A stretch of 6,218 bases of DNA, taken from Methanosarcinaceae archaeon. Lineage in GTDB: Archaea > Halobacteriota > Methanosarcinia > Methanosarcinales > Methanosarcinaceae. The notes beneath the pieces were generated by a model. That model was not told the origin of the DNA. It searched no databases and saw only the letters and a list, made by a program, of their open reading frames with translations. The translations under genes were made by a program, and so were the position numbers. Shown one piece after another: positions 1 to 6,086 of the stretch. The stretch is from NCBI GenBank assembly GCA_030609665.1, contig JAUWBW010000113.1, forward strand, positions 1-6,218. The letters run 5' to 3'. Numbering within the stretch: the first letter of the stretch is position 1; each line of letters opens with the position of its first letter.

Positions 1-218
1 TCCTGAATTAAATCAAAGGTATCCTTATTGGTGCTGATGCCAATTAGAATCCTGATTTTCTCAGTTTTCTCTAAGGACTTGTAAAGGGAATGAAATCCAC
101 TCGTATAGAAATACCCCACCAAACAATCAAAGAACTGAGAATGTTTTATCAGGACAGCAAACCTATCTACCAACTTGTTGTTTTCCTCATTTGTTATAAA
201 TGTTAAATCAGTAGTCAT
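1..218 (-). CDS. N-terminus of a PLD-like / helicase-type protein (partial, runs off the left edge)
   Basis: Reading the minus strand from an ATG at 218 gives 72 uninterrupted codons to the window edge. The start is MTTDLTFITNEENNKLVDRF, followed by a segment containing FFDCLVGYFYTSGF (about residues 29-42) and EKIRILIGISTNK (about 53-65). From memory, this pattern is typical of the phospholipase-D-like N-terminal domain of large archaeal and bacterial proteins that continue into a SNF2/superfamily 2 helicase. Such proteins are often found in accessory or defence-related loci, but the helicase part lies outside the window, so that role is inference. The start is supported by GGAAG nine bases upstream and an archaeal TATA-like CTTTATAC about 45 bases upstream. 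The gene is divergent from topA. What is seen is the open frame and motif; the family call is recognition without a search. Confidence 0.75.
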   Translation of the reverse strand, partial: MTTDLTFITNEENNKLVDRFAVLIKHSQFFDCLVGYFYTSGFHSLYKSLEKTEKIRILIGISTNKDTFDLIQ

Positions 219-260
219 GGAGATTATCTTCCTTTTTTTACTATAATATAATTCATATAT

Positions 261-268
261 GTATAAAG
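261..268 (-). promoter_or_regulatory. Candidate TATA box for the minus-strand PLD-like gene
   Basis: On the minus strand the bases read CTTTATAC, close to the archaeal box A consensus. A start site about 25 bases downstream would fall near 238-240, leaving a leader of about 20 bases that contains GGAAG (228-232) before the ATG at 218. The surrounding DNA is very AT-rich, so the exact box is uncertain. Confidence 0.4.
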
Positions 269-419
269 TAACTACTTAAATGAATTTCCTATTTGTTTTT
301 AATTTCTTTTTACAGATGTTGTTAAATTAATTCTATAGATACATCCATACTTCACAATGTCAATCAAAACCTTTTATTACAAAAAGAAACCTCAAGAACT
401 ACAACTTTTAACATGTGAA

Positions 420-442
420 AATATTTGCCGCACACAAATATT
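420..442. promoter_or_regulatory. Perfect 8-bp inverted repeat upstream of topA
   Basis: AATATTTG (420-427) and CAAATATT (435-442) are exact inverted copies separated by the seven bases CCGCACA. The element ends 20 bases before the topA ribosome-binding site. It could be an operator for a dimeric regulator or a weak hairpin in the leader. Possible TATA boxes upstream are CTTTTATTA (371-379) and TTTTAACAT near 405; I cannot choose between them. Confidence 0.45.
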
Positions 443-462
443 CAATCATTTACCATAAAACC

Positions 463-466
463 GGAG
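463..466 (+). promoter_or_regulatory. topA ribosome-binding site
   Basis: GGAG lies six bases before the ATG at 473. This fits archaeal Shine-Dalgarno spacing and supports that start; no earlier in-frame start is needed because the Toprim domain begins right after this methionine. Confidence 0.7.
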
Positions 467-472
467 TAATCA

Positions 473-2707
473 ATGCATCTCATAATCGCAGAAAAACATA
501 TTGCAGCCAAGCGAATTGCAGCCATTCTTGCACCAAAGAAGCCAAAACAGGTGCGTGTTAGCGGAGTGGATACCTATGAATATGGCACTGATGCTGACAA
601 AACGATATCTATGGGACTCAGCGGACATATTGTTGGTGTCGATTTTCCAAAAACATACAACAATTGGCAGAAAGTTGATGCAAGACTGCTCATCGATGCC
701 GAGATAATTTCTACACCGACACACGTAAAGATCGTATCTGCCCTCAAAAAACTTGGCAAGAATGCCACAAAGATCACGATTGCCACTGACTACGACCGGG
801 AAGGAGAACTTATCGGTGCTGAGGCACTATACATCATAAAGAAAATTAACCCTGATGTTCCGTTCGACCGTGTGCACTACAGTGCGATCACACCAAAAGC
901 GATCAATGATGCTTTCTCAAACCCGACAACGGTTGATTTTAATCTTGCAGATGCAGGTCATTCGAGGCAGGTCATTGACCTGATATGGGGCGCCGCACTT
1001 ACCCGCTATGTCTCCATCTCAGCAGGACGGCTTGGAAGGATGTTCCTGTCGGTAGGCAGGGTACAGTCACCAACACTTGCACTTATAGTAGATAGGGAAA
1101 AAGAGCGGGATGCTTTTATTCCGGAACCATACTGGGAAATATTTGCAACACTTTCAGACCAAAATAAAGAAACATTCCTTACCCAGCACAAAACAAAAAG
1201 ATTCCTGGATAAGCAGGAAGCCGATTCAGTACTTGCAAAAATCGGCATTGCCAAAAACGCAATCGTGTCAAGCGTTGTGAAATCAAAGAAGATGGACAAA
1301 GTTCCAACGCCGTTCAATACAACTGAATTTATCACCGCGGCAAGTTCGATCGGACTTTCCCCCGCAAACGCAATGAGACTTGCCGAATCACTCTATACCG
1401 CCGGTTTCATCTCATATCCGAGAACCGATAACACTGTGTATCCGGAATCGGTTGACATGCGCACACATATTGAACTGTTCAAAGTGGGAGGGGCATTTAA
1501 GCAGTATGCAGAGCAACTTCTCAAAAAGACAGAACTCGTCCCGACGCGCGGTAAAAAAGAAACGACCGACCATCCTCCAATATTCCCTGCCTCACTTGCA
1601 AAGAAATCCGAACTAAAGGATGATGAATGGAAAGTCTATGAGCTGATCGTAAGACGGTTCTTTGCGACCTTTGCAGATCAGGCAGAATGGGAGACCATGC
1701 GTGTAAAATTTGACATCAATGATGAAGAATTCAATGTCAGTGGTGCGCGTCTGATAGTTCCGGGATGGAGATGGTATTATCCATACAATGCACCGGAAGA
1801 CAGACTTTTGCCAGTGTTGCAAGAGGGAGATATATTAGCTGTTGATAAGACGGAGATCGTCGATAAAGAGACAAATCCCCCTTCAAGATATGGACAGGGG
1901 CGTCTGATACGCATCATGGAGGAACTCGGACTTGGTACAAAAGCCACTCGCCATGATATCATAAGCAAGTTATACTCAAGAGCATACGTTCACGGAAACC
2001 CGCTTCAACCTACCAAAACCGCATATGCGGTCGTTGAAGCACTTGAGGAGTATGCCGCAACTATCACAAAACCTGATATGACCAGCAAACTCGAAGAAGA
2101 TATGGACAAGATCGCAGAGGGGGATATCAAGGAAGATGATGTGGTTCAGGAATCCAGGGAAATGCTTGATTCTGTCTTTGAAGACCTTGAAAAGAACAAG
2201 GAGGATATTTCCGAGTCGCTACGTACCGGACTGAGAGAAGATAAGGTCGTTGGCACCTGTCAAAAGTGCGGATCACAACTGATGGTTCGCAGGTCAAAAC
2301 GAGGCTCACGCTTTATCGGATGCGAAGGGTATCCGGATTGCAATTTCTCACTTCCGCTTCCAAAGAGCGGACAGGTCATTGTAACTGACAAACTGTGTGA
2401 AGAACACGGCCTTTACCACATACGTATCATAACTCCGGGAAGGCGTCCATGGAACCTCGGATGTCCGAATTGTAATTTCATTGAATGGCAGGCATCACAA
2501 GAAGCCGAAAAAGCCAAACGACCAAAGACGCCACGTCCAAAAAGTATCACTGACATTGCAGGTGTCGGTAAAATTACAGCACAAAAACTGGCAGATGCCG
2601 ACATTGTGAAAGTAGATGATCTGGTTGAGGCAGATGCATTTGAATTATCAAAAACGGTTGGCATCAGTGTTAAGAAGATCAAAGGCTGGCAGGATGCTGC
2701 TTTGTAA
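473..2707 (+). CDS. topA: DNA topoisomerase I, archaeal type IA
   Basis: A complete 744-residue type IA topoisomerase, which relaxes negatively supercoiled DNA by cutting one strand through a 5'-phosphotyrosine. The Toprim domain starts at residue 1 with LIIAEKHIAAKRIA, where E7 is the expected catalytic glutamate. Its acidic motif is ATDYDREGELIG at about 104-115, with D106, D108 and E110 as the expected metal ligands. SAGRLGRMFLSVGRVQSPTL (183-202) is the conserved core. The active-site tyrosine is Y315 in GFISYPRTDN, with R317 two residues on. Further conserved sequence is GLGTKATRHDII (486-497). The C-terminus carries a C4 zinc finger (C596, C599, C617, C623), a second zinc-ribbon-like segment (C642, H645, C664, C667) and a helix-hairpin-helix tail (about 692-741, with AGVGKITAQKL). 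All key residues are present. The start is supported by GGAG six bases upstream. The beta-CASP nuclease follows after 65 bases. Confidence 0.96.
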   Translation: MHLIIAEKHIAAKRIAAILAPKKPKQVRVSGVDTYEYGTDADKTISMGLSGHIVGVDFPKTYNNWQKVDARLLIDAEIISTPTHVKIVSALKKLGKNATKITIATDYDREGELIGAEALYIIKKINPDVPFDRVHYSAITPKAINDAFSNPTTVDFNLADAGHSRQVIDLIWGAALTRYVSISAGRLGRMFLSVGRVQSPTLALIVDREKERDAFIPEPYWEIFATLSDQNKETFLTQHKTKRFLDKQEADSVLAKIGIAKNAIVSSVVKSKKMDKVPTPFNTTEFITAASSIGLSPANAMRLAESLYTAGFISYPRTDNTVYPESVDMRTHIELFKVGGAFKQYAEQLLKKTELVPTRGKKETTDHPPIFPASLAKKSELKDDEWKVYELIVRRFFATFADQAEWETMRVKFDINDEEFNVSGARLIVPGWRWYYPYNAPEDRLLPVLQEGDILAVDKTEIVDKETNPPSRYGQGRLIRIMEELGLGTKATRHDIISKLYSRAYVHGNPLQPTKTAYAVVEALEEYAATITKPDMTSKLEEDMDKIAEGDIKEDDVVQESREMLDSVFEDLEKNKEDISESLRTGLREDKVVGTCQKCGSQLMVRRSKRGSRFIGCEGYPDCNFSLPLPKSGQVIVTDKLCEEHGLYHIRIITPGRRPWNLGCPNCNFIEWQASQEAEKAKRPKTPRPKSITDIAGVGKITAQKLADADIVKVDDLVEADAFELSKTVGISVKKIKGWQDAAL

Positions 2708-2759
2708 TTAGAACTATAATTATACCCGTAACTATAACTATATCCATATTTTTAATTTT
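2708..2759 (+). promoter_or_regulatory. AT-rich intergenic: three AACTATA copies and a T-rich stretch
   Basis: AACTATA occurs at 2712-2718, 2730-2736 and 2736-2742, followed by a T-rich run (2749-2759). The T-run could end some topA transcripts, as archaeal termination relies on U-rich tracts, while the TATA-like copies could start transcription of the nuclease gene. Sequence alone does not say whether the two genes share a transcript. Confidence 0.3.
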
Positions 2760-2763
2760 GGAG
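2760..2763 (+). promoter_or_regulatory. Ribosome-binding site that decides the nuclease start
   Basis: GGAG is nine bases before the ATG at 2773. It overlaps the alternative in-frame TTG at 2758, which therefore cannot use it. This favours ATG 2773, and MKLQFKGGCQEVGRSA is the expected first beta-strand of the family. Confidence 0.7.
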
Positions 2764-2772
2764 ATTGTAACC

Positions 2773-4011
2773 ATGAAACTTCAATTCAAAGGCGGATGTC
2801 AGGAAGTCGGACGATCGGCAGTCCTACTGGACGATAAGATATTGATCGACTACGGGATGAAGCCGGGAGAGTCTCCGCTTTATCCACTGAACGGAATGCG
2901 TCCAAAAACCGTATTGGTTTCACACGGTCACCTTGACCACTGCGGTGCGGTTCCAAACCTTATGGACCTTGATCCTGAAATATACATGACACCTCCAACT
3001 GCCGATTTTGCCCAGATGCTTGCTAAGGATACGCTCAAGATCGCACAGGCTAATGGTGTTTATGCACCTTACAACAGCGAAGACCTGCATAAGTTCGTGC
3101 AGAGGACAACGGCAGTCGATACGGGTGTTGAATTCACGACACAAGGCTACAAGGTTGAGTTCTACGATGCCGGTCATATTCCAGGGGCGGCTTCGATCCG
3201 TATTGAATCAAAAAGCGGTGAGAGCTTGTTCTATACCGGGGATATCAGTACAAATAATACAAGATTGGTGTCCGGTGCGGGAGATTTTCCAACCGCCGAT
3301 ACACTTGTGATCGAAAGTACATATTTTGGTGAGGAACATCCTGCAAGAAAAGAAGTTGAGTCCGCATTCATGGATTCGCTCCATGAAACGCTTGACATCG
3401 GCGGGACTGTTATAATTCCTGCATTTGCGATCGGTCGAACGCAGGAAATACTGATGTTATTGGATGCGCATGGTATTCATCCTTATGTTGATGGAATGGG
3501 GTCTCTGGCATACAAACTGATGATGCAGCATCCCGATTATTTGCGAAATCACACGCACCTTAAAAAAGCGTACAAGAACGCGTCTATTGTAAGAGGTCGA
3601 AAACGGGAGTCTGTACCTCTTGATTCTTCGGTTATCATCACAACAGCGGGGATGCTGAACGGTGGGCCTGTACTTCATTATATCAATAAGTTGTATAATG
3701 ATCCAAAGTCGAAGATCATGCTGTCGGGATATCAGGTCGAAGGCACGAACGGCAGAATGGCTGTTGAAACTGGTATTATCGATAATGACGGGGTCATCCA
3801 GCAGCTTCGTACAAAAATCGAACAGTACGATTTCTCGGCTCATTGTGATGACAGGGAGCTAAAAGATATTGTAAAAGAATTCTGCGACATGGGGACCGAA
3901 AATGTCTTTGTGATGCACGGGGACAATACGGAAATGTTTGCGGAATGGATCACGCAAGAGATTGGTGTGGAAGCGCATGCACCTGCCAATGGTGATGAGT
4001 TTATTCTGTGA
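2773..4011 (+). CDS. Beta-CASP metallo-beta-lactamase ribonuclease (archaeal CPSF2-like or RNase J-like)
   Basis: A 412-residue protein with the full metallo-beta-lactamase and beta-CASP signature of RNA-cleaving enzymes. Metal-binding motifs are D26 (ILIDYG), HGHLDH at 51-56, H135 in AGHIPGAAS and D157 in YTGDIS. Beta-CASP motifs are A at E181 (VIESTYF), B at H357 (DFSAHCDD) and C at H382 (VMHGD); PAFAIGRTQE (216-225) and SGYQVEGTNGR (318-328) are also typical. There is no N-terminal KH extension, so it is not the termination factor aCPSF1. Length and architecture fit the shorter archaeal aCPSF2 group or an archaeal RNase J, involved in RNA maturation or decay in the cytoplasm. I cannot separate these without a tree. 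All catalytic residues are intact. The TTG at 2758 would add five residues but is rejected in favour of the ATG with a well-placed GGAG. It follows topA on the same strand after 65 bases. Confidence 0.92.
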   Translation: MKLQFKGGCQEVGRSAVLLDDKILIDYGMKPGESPLYPLNGMRPKTVLVSHGHLDHCGAVPNLMDLDPEIYMTPPTADFAQMLAKDTLKIAQANGVYAPYNSEDLHKFVQRTTAVDTGVEFTTQGYKVEFYDAGHIPGAASIRIESKSGESLFYTGDISTNNTRLVSGAGDFPTADTLVIESTYFGEEHPARKEVESAFMDSLHETLDIGGTVIIPAFAIGRTQEILMLLDAHGIHPYVDGMGSLAYKLMMQHPDYLRNHTHLKKAYKNASIVRGRKRESVPLDSSVIITTAGMLNGGPVLHYINKLYNDPKSKIMLSGYQVEGTNGRMAVETGIIDNDGVIQQLRTKIEQYDFSAHCDDRELKDIVKEFCDMGTENVFVMHGDNTEMFAEWITQEIGVEAHAPANGDEFIL

Positions 4012-4059
4012 TGGTCTTGTTGTGACTTACAATGAGATATAGATCAAAGTATAGATACT

Positions 4060-4074
4060 AATTTCTGCTTTTTT
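4060..4074 (+). terminator. T-rich terminator candidate after the nuclease gene
   Basis: AATTTCTGCTTTTTT begins about 50 bases after the stop codon. It follows a small GTATAGATAC inverted repeat (4049-4058). U-rich tracts suffice for termination in many archaea. The last bases also form a GCTT-TTTT-AAGC palindrome (4067-4078). Confidence 0.4.
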
Positions 4075-4083
4075 AAGCGCATA

Positions 4084-4142
4084 AATCAAGTTTGTTGAAA
4101 ATGTCCAGTTCTGCTTATGCCCGTGTCTCATCAAACTTGACT
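4084..4142. repeat. 15-base imperfect inverted repeat with 29-base spacer
   Basis: The arms are 4084-4098 (AATCAAGTTTGTTGA) and 4128-4142 (TCATCAAACTTGACT). They match as inverted copies at 13 of 15 positions, including ten in a row. A transcript would fold into a stem with a 29-base loop. The spacer contains the stop codon of the minus-strand open frame described separately. It could be a 3' UTR hairpin, a small RNA or an end of a lost mobile element; nothing decides between these. Confidence 0.45.
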
Positions 4143-4351
4143 TTCAAAGATGTGGTAAAAACAATATCAAACACCCCAATCAATGTATGACCTATCAAAA
4201 CATAAACCCTATTGCCATCGATTTGCTTAATCTTGTATGAATTTTCCCATATTTGGGTAGTAACTCCATGAGGGATGACGGTGCAGAGGGTATAAAGGAA
4301 ACGGTAAAAAACAAGTACATTTGATGTGGTTGATTTTTTAGAGAATCGGTC
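4115..4351 (-). pseudogene. Possible gene remnant: start-less minus-strand open frame
   Basis: The minus strand is open for 78 codons from just inside a TAA at 4354-4352 to a TAA at 4117-4115. There is no ATG anywhere in it. The second half reads like folded protein (YKIKQIDGNRVYVLIGHTL, then GVFDIVFTTSLKVKFDETRA), with alternating hydrophobic residues as in beta-strands. I do not recognise the family. It may be the C-terminal end of a decayed gene or an open frame by chance, as 78 codons is not exceptional. No promoter or ribosome-binding site is visible for it. The surrounding 4012-4418 holds no other supportable gene. Confidence 0.22.
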
Positions 4352-4361
4352 TTAACTGAAT

Positions 4362-4418
4362 CAATTGGTCAATTGTTGTGCGAAATATTAATATCGCATC
4401 ACTTCGATTGAAACAATC
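4362..4418 (+). promoter_or_regulatory. Palindrome-rich promoter of the methyltransferase gene
   Basis: Three elements lie in a row. CAATTG occurs twice (4362-4367 and 4370-4375) within an 8-base tandem repeat. Next is TGCG-AA-ATATTAATAT-CGCA (4379-4398), a near-palindrome with a perfect ten-base AT core at 4385-4394. Last is GATTG-AAA-CAATC (4406-4418), directly touching the ATG at 4419. The AT core lies 25 to 34 bases before the ATG and may be the TATA box. With no GGAG-type site present, the mRNA is probably leaderless or nearly so. The flanking palindromes could be regulator sites. Confidence 0.45.
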
Positions 4419-5372
4419 ATGATTTTACAAGATCTGCTTGACATTAAAGAAGAGATATATCTTGTCGAGCCCGGTTATTATTCTCAAAAGACCATAGTGA
4501 CTACGATATCGTATCTTGAGGACATTCAAGATGTTGTTGGGGATTACAATTTCAGGACTATCCGGATAACAGATGGTACAAAAACCACGGGACTCGCCAT
4601 ATTCAATGAAAAGACTGAAGAAGTTCCAGTTGACTTTTGGTCGATATTTACATCTTCTATAGCAAACCAATCGACAGGGGAGTTTGGATCACTTGCGGAT
4701 TCAATATTAAGCACCAACCAACCTGAGCGGGTGGTCGAGGTTGCGGGCGATGTAATGCATGAGGCATTGATCGAATATTATTCACTTTTACTGGTAAATC
4801 GTGGAACATGCAATGAATGCACGATGCCCCTTGAATCATATGAAAGGGCATACGCAAAGGACAGGTTAGATCGCCTGTCTGAACTGTTGGAAAAACTGGC
4901 ACAGAATGGCATCTCAATTGATGGCGATGTGCTGGAAATATGTTGTGGCAACGGGATGTCAACAATCGCTTTACATGAATTGGGTATTGATCCTACAACC
5001 ATTGAATATGAAAAGTGTACTGTATGTCAGGGTCTTGCGCACGGTGTGCTAAATCCAAAAAAAACTCTTGTAATGGATGCGACAATGCTTTCCAATTTCT
5101 TTGAACAGGGGCGTTTTGACTGTGTGGTTGGTTTTATGCTTGGCACGATCTATGAGTTCAACAAGGATTTGTGGGCTCGCATGATGTTCGAATCTGCCAA
5201 GGTGGCAAAGGACGGCGCACTTATGCTGTTTACCGTGAATGGCAGATCCGAGATGGATATTTTGGAGTTGGCACTGCACATGGCAGGAATTGAAGGCGAG
5301 GTTATGGATAATACTGACGAGTTTGGTATTTATGACCAGTGGGTGTTTATCGGGAGAAAAGGTAAAAAATGA
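4419..5372 (+). CDS. SAM-dependent methyltransferase with an unrecognised N-terminal region
   Basis: A 317-residue protein. The C-terminal half is a class I (Rossmann-like) methyltransferase: motif I is VLEICCGNGMS (171-181), the SAM-binding loop; an acidic position follows strand 2 (D191 or E196); VMDA (218-221) gives D220 for adenine contact; FDCVVGFM (233-240) fits motif IV. Residues 1 to about 125 match no family I know. A CxxC pair at C131/C134 joins the two parts and a second pair, C200/C203, sits just after strand 2; together they could bind a metal, but this is inference. The substrate is unknown. No signal peptide or membrane helix is evident. The ATG is the first possible start because TAA lies in frame at 4389-4391; no Shine-Dalgarno site is seen. 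The stop overlaps the ATG of a short downstream frame (ATGA), suggesting a once co-translated partner. Confidence 0.8.
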   Translation: MILQDLLDIKEEIYLVEPGYYSQKTIVTTISYLEDIQDVVGDYNFRTIRITDGTKTTGLAIFNEKTEEVPVDFWSIFTSSIANQSTGEFGSLADSILSTNQPERVVEVAGDVMHEALIEYYSLLLVNRGTCNECTMPLESYERAYAKDRLDRLSELLEKLAQNGISIDGDVLEICCGNGMSTIALHELGIDPTTIEYEKCTVCQGLAHGVLNPKKTLVMDATMLSNFFEQGRFDCVVGFMLGTIYEFNKDLWARMMFESAKVAKDGALMLFTVNGRSEMDILELALHMAGIEGEVMDNTDEFGIYDQWVFIGRKGKK

Positions 5373-5464
5373 CTACAAGAGAATTGGATGTAATTCTGAC
5401 AATACGGCCGAAATTGAATGATCTTGGGATTGTCGGAAAAGTTCAGCAACTTACAACAATTTAA
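5369..5464 (+). pseudogene. 31-codon frame coupled to the methyltransferase, probably a truncated gene
   Basis: ATG at 5369 overlaps the methyltransferase TGA by four bases (ATGA), the classic arrangement for translational coupling. The frame encodes MTTRELDVILTIRPKLNDLG followed by IVGKVQQLTTI and stops at TAA 5462-5464. GGGAG lies 13 bases upstream, within the preceding gene. The composition looks like real protein and the end falls where AT-rich DNA and transposase remnants begin. My reading is that a longer downstream gene was cut by an insertion or deletion. It could instead be a genuine small protein. I do not recognise the family. Confidence 0.45.
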
Positions 5465-5506
5465 TACACAGTCGTTTTTTAAAATTCCCTTTGACATAAT
5501 ATCTGA

Positions 5507-5815
5507 TACTATTCAACACAAAACTCCAGACAAACCACTTTCATTCACAGTCCAACCGTCTATGAAAAACTCATATCAGAAAACCACATCCTTTACCAAA
5601 TAAACAAACTCATTGATTTTTCCTTCGTAAATATAGCATGCAGTGACTTCTATTCACTTGACAAAGGTAGGCCTGTAAAAAACACCCCTGAAATGATGTT
5701 CCGATCAGCAATAGTCCAGTATCTCAATGGCTATTCAGATAGACAAATGGAACAATCCGCCAGATATGACATTATAACAAAATGGTTTCATGGAATGGCA
5801 GGTCTTTGTGCTTAA
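5507..5815 (+). pseudogene. Transposase N-terminal fragment (DUF772 / IS1182- or IS5-like)
   Basis: After an in-frame TGA at 5504 the plus strand is open for 102 codons to TAA at 5813-5815. It encodes VYEKLISENHILYQINKLID (about residues 18-37), then DKGRPVKNTPEMMFRSAIVQ (about 52-71), YLNGYSDRQMEQSARYD (72-88) and TKWFHG. This is the usual N-terminal DUF772-like region of archaeal and bacterial transposases that continue into a DDE nuclease domain; intact ones are several times longer. No start codon precedes the conserved region and the DDE part is missing, so the copy is inactive. The last six residues, MAGLCA, may be the original C-terminus joined by an internal deletion, which is speculation. 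I could not identify terminal inverted repeats or a target duplication. An overlapping frame beginning at 5418 is a shadow. Confidence 0.8.
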
Positions 5816-5837
5816 AACGCTTGTTTGTGGGGCTATA

Positions 5838-5865
5838 GGGTATTGATACCCCATTTTTATTTTTT
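5838..5865 (+). terminator. Hairpin plus T-tract terminator
   Basis: GGGTAT (5838-5843) and ATACCC (5846-5851) are exact inverted copies around TG, followed by CATTTTTATTTTTT. The form is that of an intrinsic terminator for plus-strand transcription through the transposase remnant, perhaps the original terminator of the element. Confidence 0.5.
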
Positions 5866-5884
5866 GAAGGTAGTGTAAAACAAT

Positions 5885-6024
5885 CCGACGCGTAGCGTAT
5901 CTGCGTTACCTGCTACCCATCGGGTGGCAGGCACTCAACTGCGGTAGCAGATGAGTGTATTTGCGTTCATCGACGGTTCATTTTCTTTTTTTTAACCGCA
6001 GATAGACGCAGATGCACGCGGATG
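5885..6024. repeat. Structured GC-rich element: three adjacent hairpins with GCAGAT motifs
   Basis: Three inverted repeats lie end to end. Hairpin 1 (5909-5931) has a ten-pair stem, CCTGCTACCC with GGGTGGCAGG, one of them G-T, around ATC. Hairpin 2 (5932-5957) pairs CACTCA-A-CTGC with GCAG-A-TGAGTG around GGTA and abuts hairpin 1. Hairpin 3 pairs 5955-5978 with 5994-6017, about 21 of 24 positions counting three G-T pairs, around a T-rich 15-base loop. GCAGAT words recur, and 5891-5907 resembles the inverted form of 6006-6020. It has no supportable reading frame. It may be an interspersed repeat (REP- or MITE-like) or a structured RNA; AACCGCAGATAGACGCAGAT resembles dispersed repeats I associate with many genomes. 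Confidence 0.55.
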
Positions 6025-6053
6025 TGGTTATGTGAGGGATTAGTTCATAAGTT

Positions 6054-6086
6054 CGCGCGCATTTGGCGCATTCCAACCGGCGCGCG
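6054..6086. repeat. GC-rich hairpin CGCGCGC / GCGCGCG
   Basis: CGCGCGC (6054-6060) and GCGCGCG (6080-6086) are exact inverted copies. A second stem, TTGG (6063-6066) with CCAA (6073-6076), closes a six-base loop inside. The GC content is strikingly higher than the AT-rich DNA around it. Function is unknown. Confidence 0.45.

Noticed and set aside
1006..1335. 109-codon minus-strand frame inside topA
   Set aside because: It is antisense to conserved topoisomerase sequence with no ribosome-binding site or recognisable motif.
2758..2772. TTG start adding five residues to the beta-CASP nuclease
   Set aside because: The GGAG site overlaps this codon and is well placed for the ATG at 2773, where the conserved family sequence begins.
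3457..3843. 128-codon minus-strand frame inside the nuclease gene
   Set aside because: It lies wholly within a well-supported gene with all catalytic motifs intact and has no protein-family features.
4259..4326. 18-codon plus-strand frame starting at an ATG near 4271
   Set aside because: It is very short, has no ribosome-binding site and no recognisable product.
5418..5603. 61-codon plus-strand frame across the 31-codon gene end and the transposase start
   Set aside because: It runs in a different frame from both the coupled frame and the recognisable transposase sequence, and its product resembles nothing.
5885..6086. CRISPR array or tRNA gene in the hairpin cluster
   Set aside because: The repeated words are irregularly spaced and not identical, with no uniform spacers, and no cloverleaf with a T-loop or anticodon arm can be drawn.
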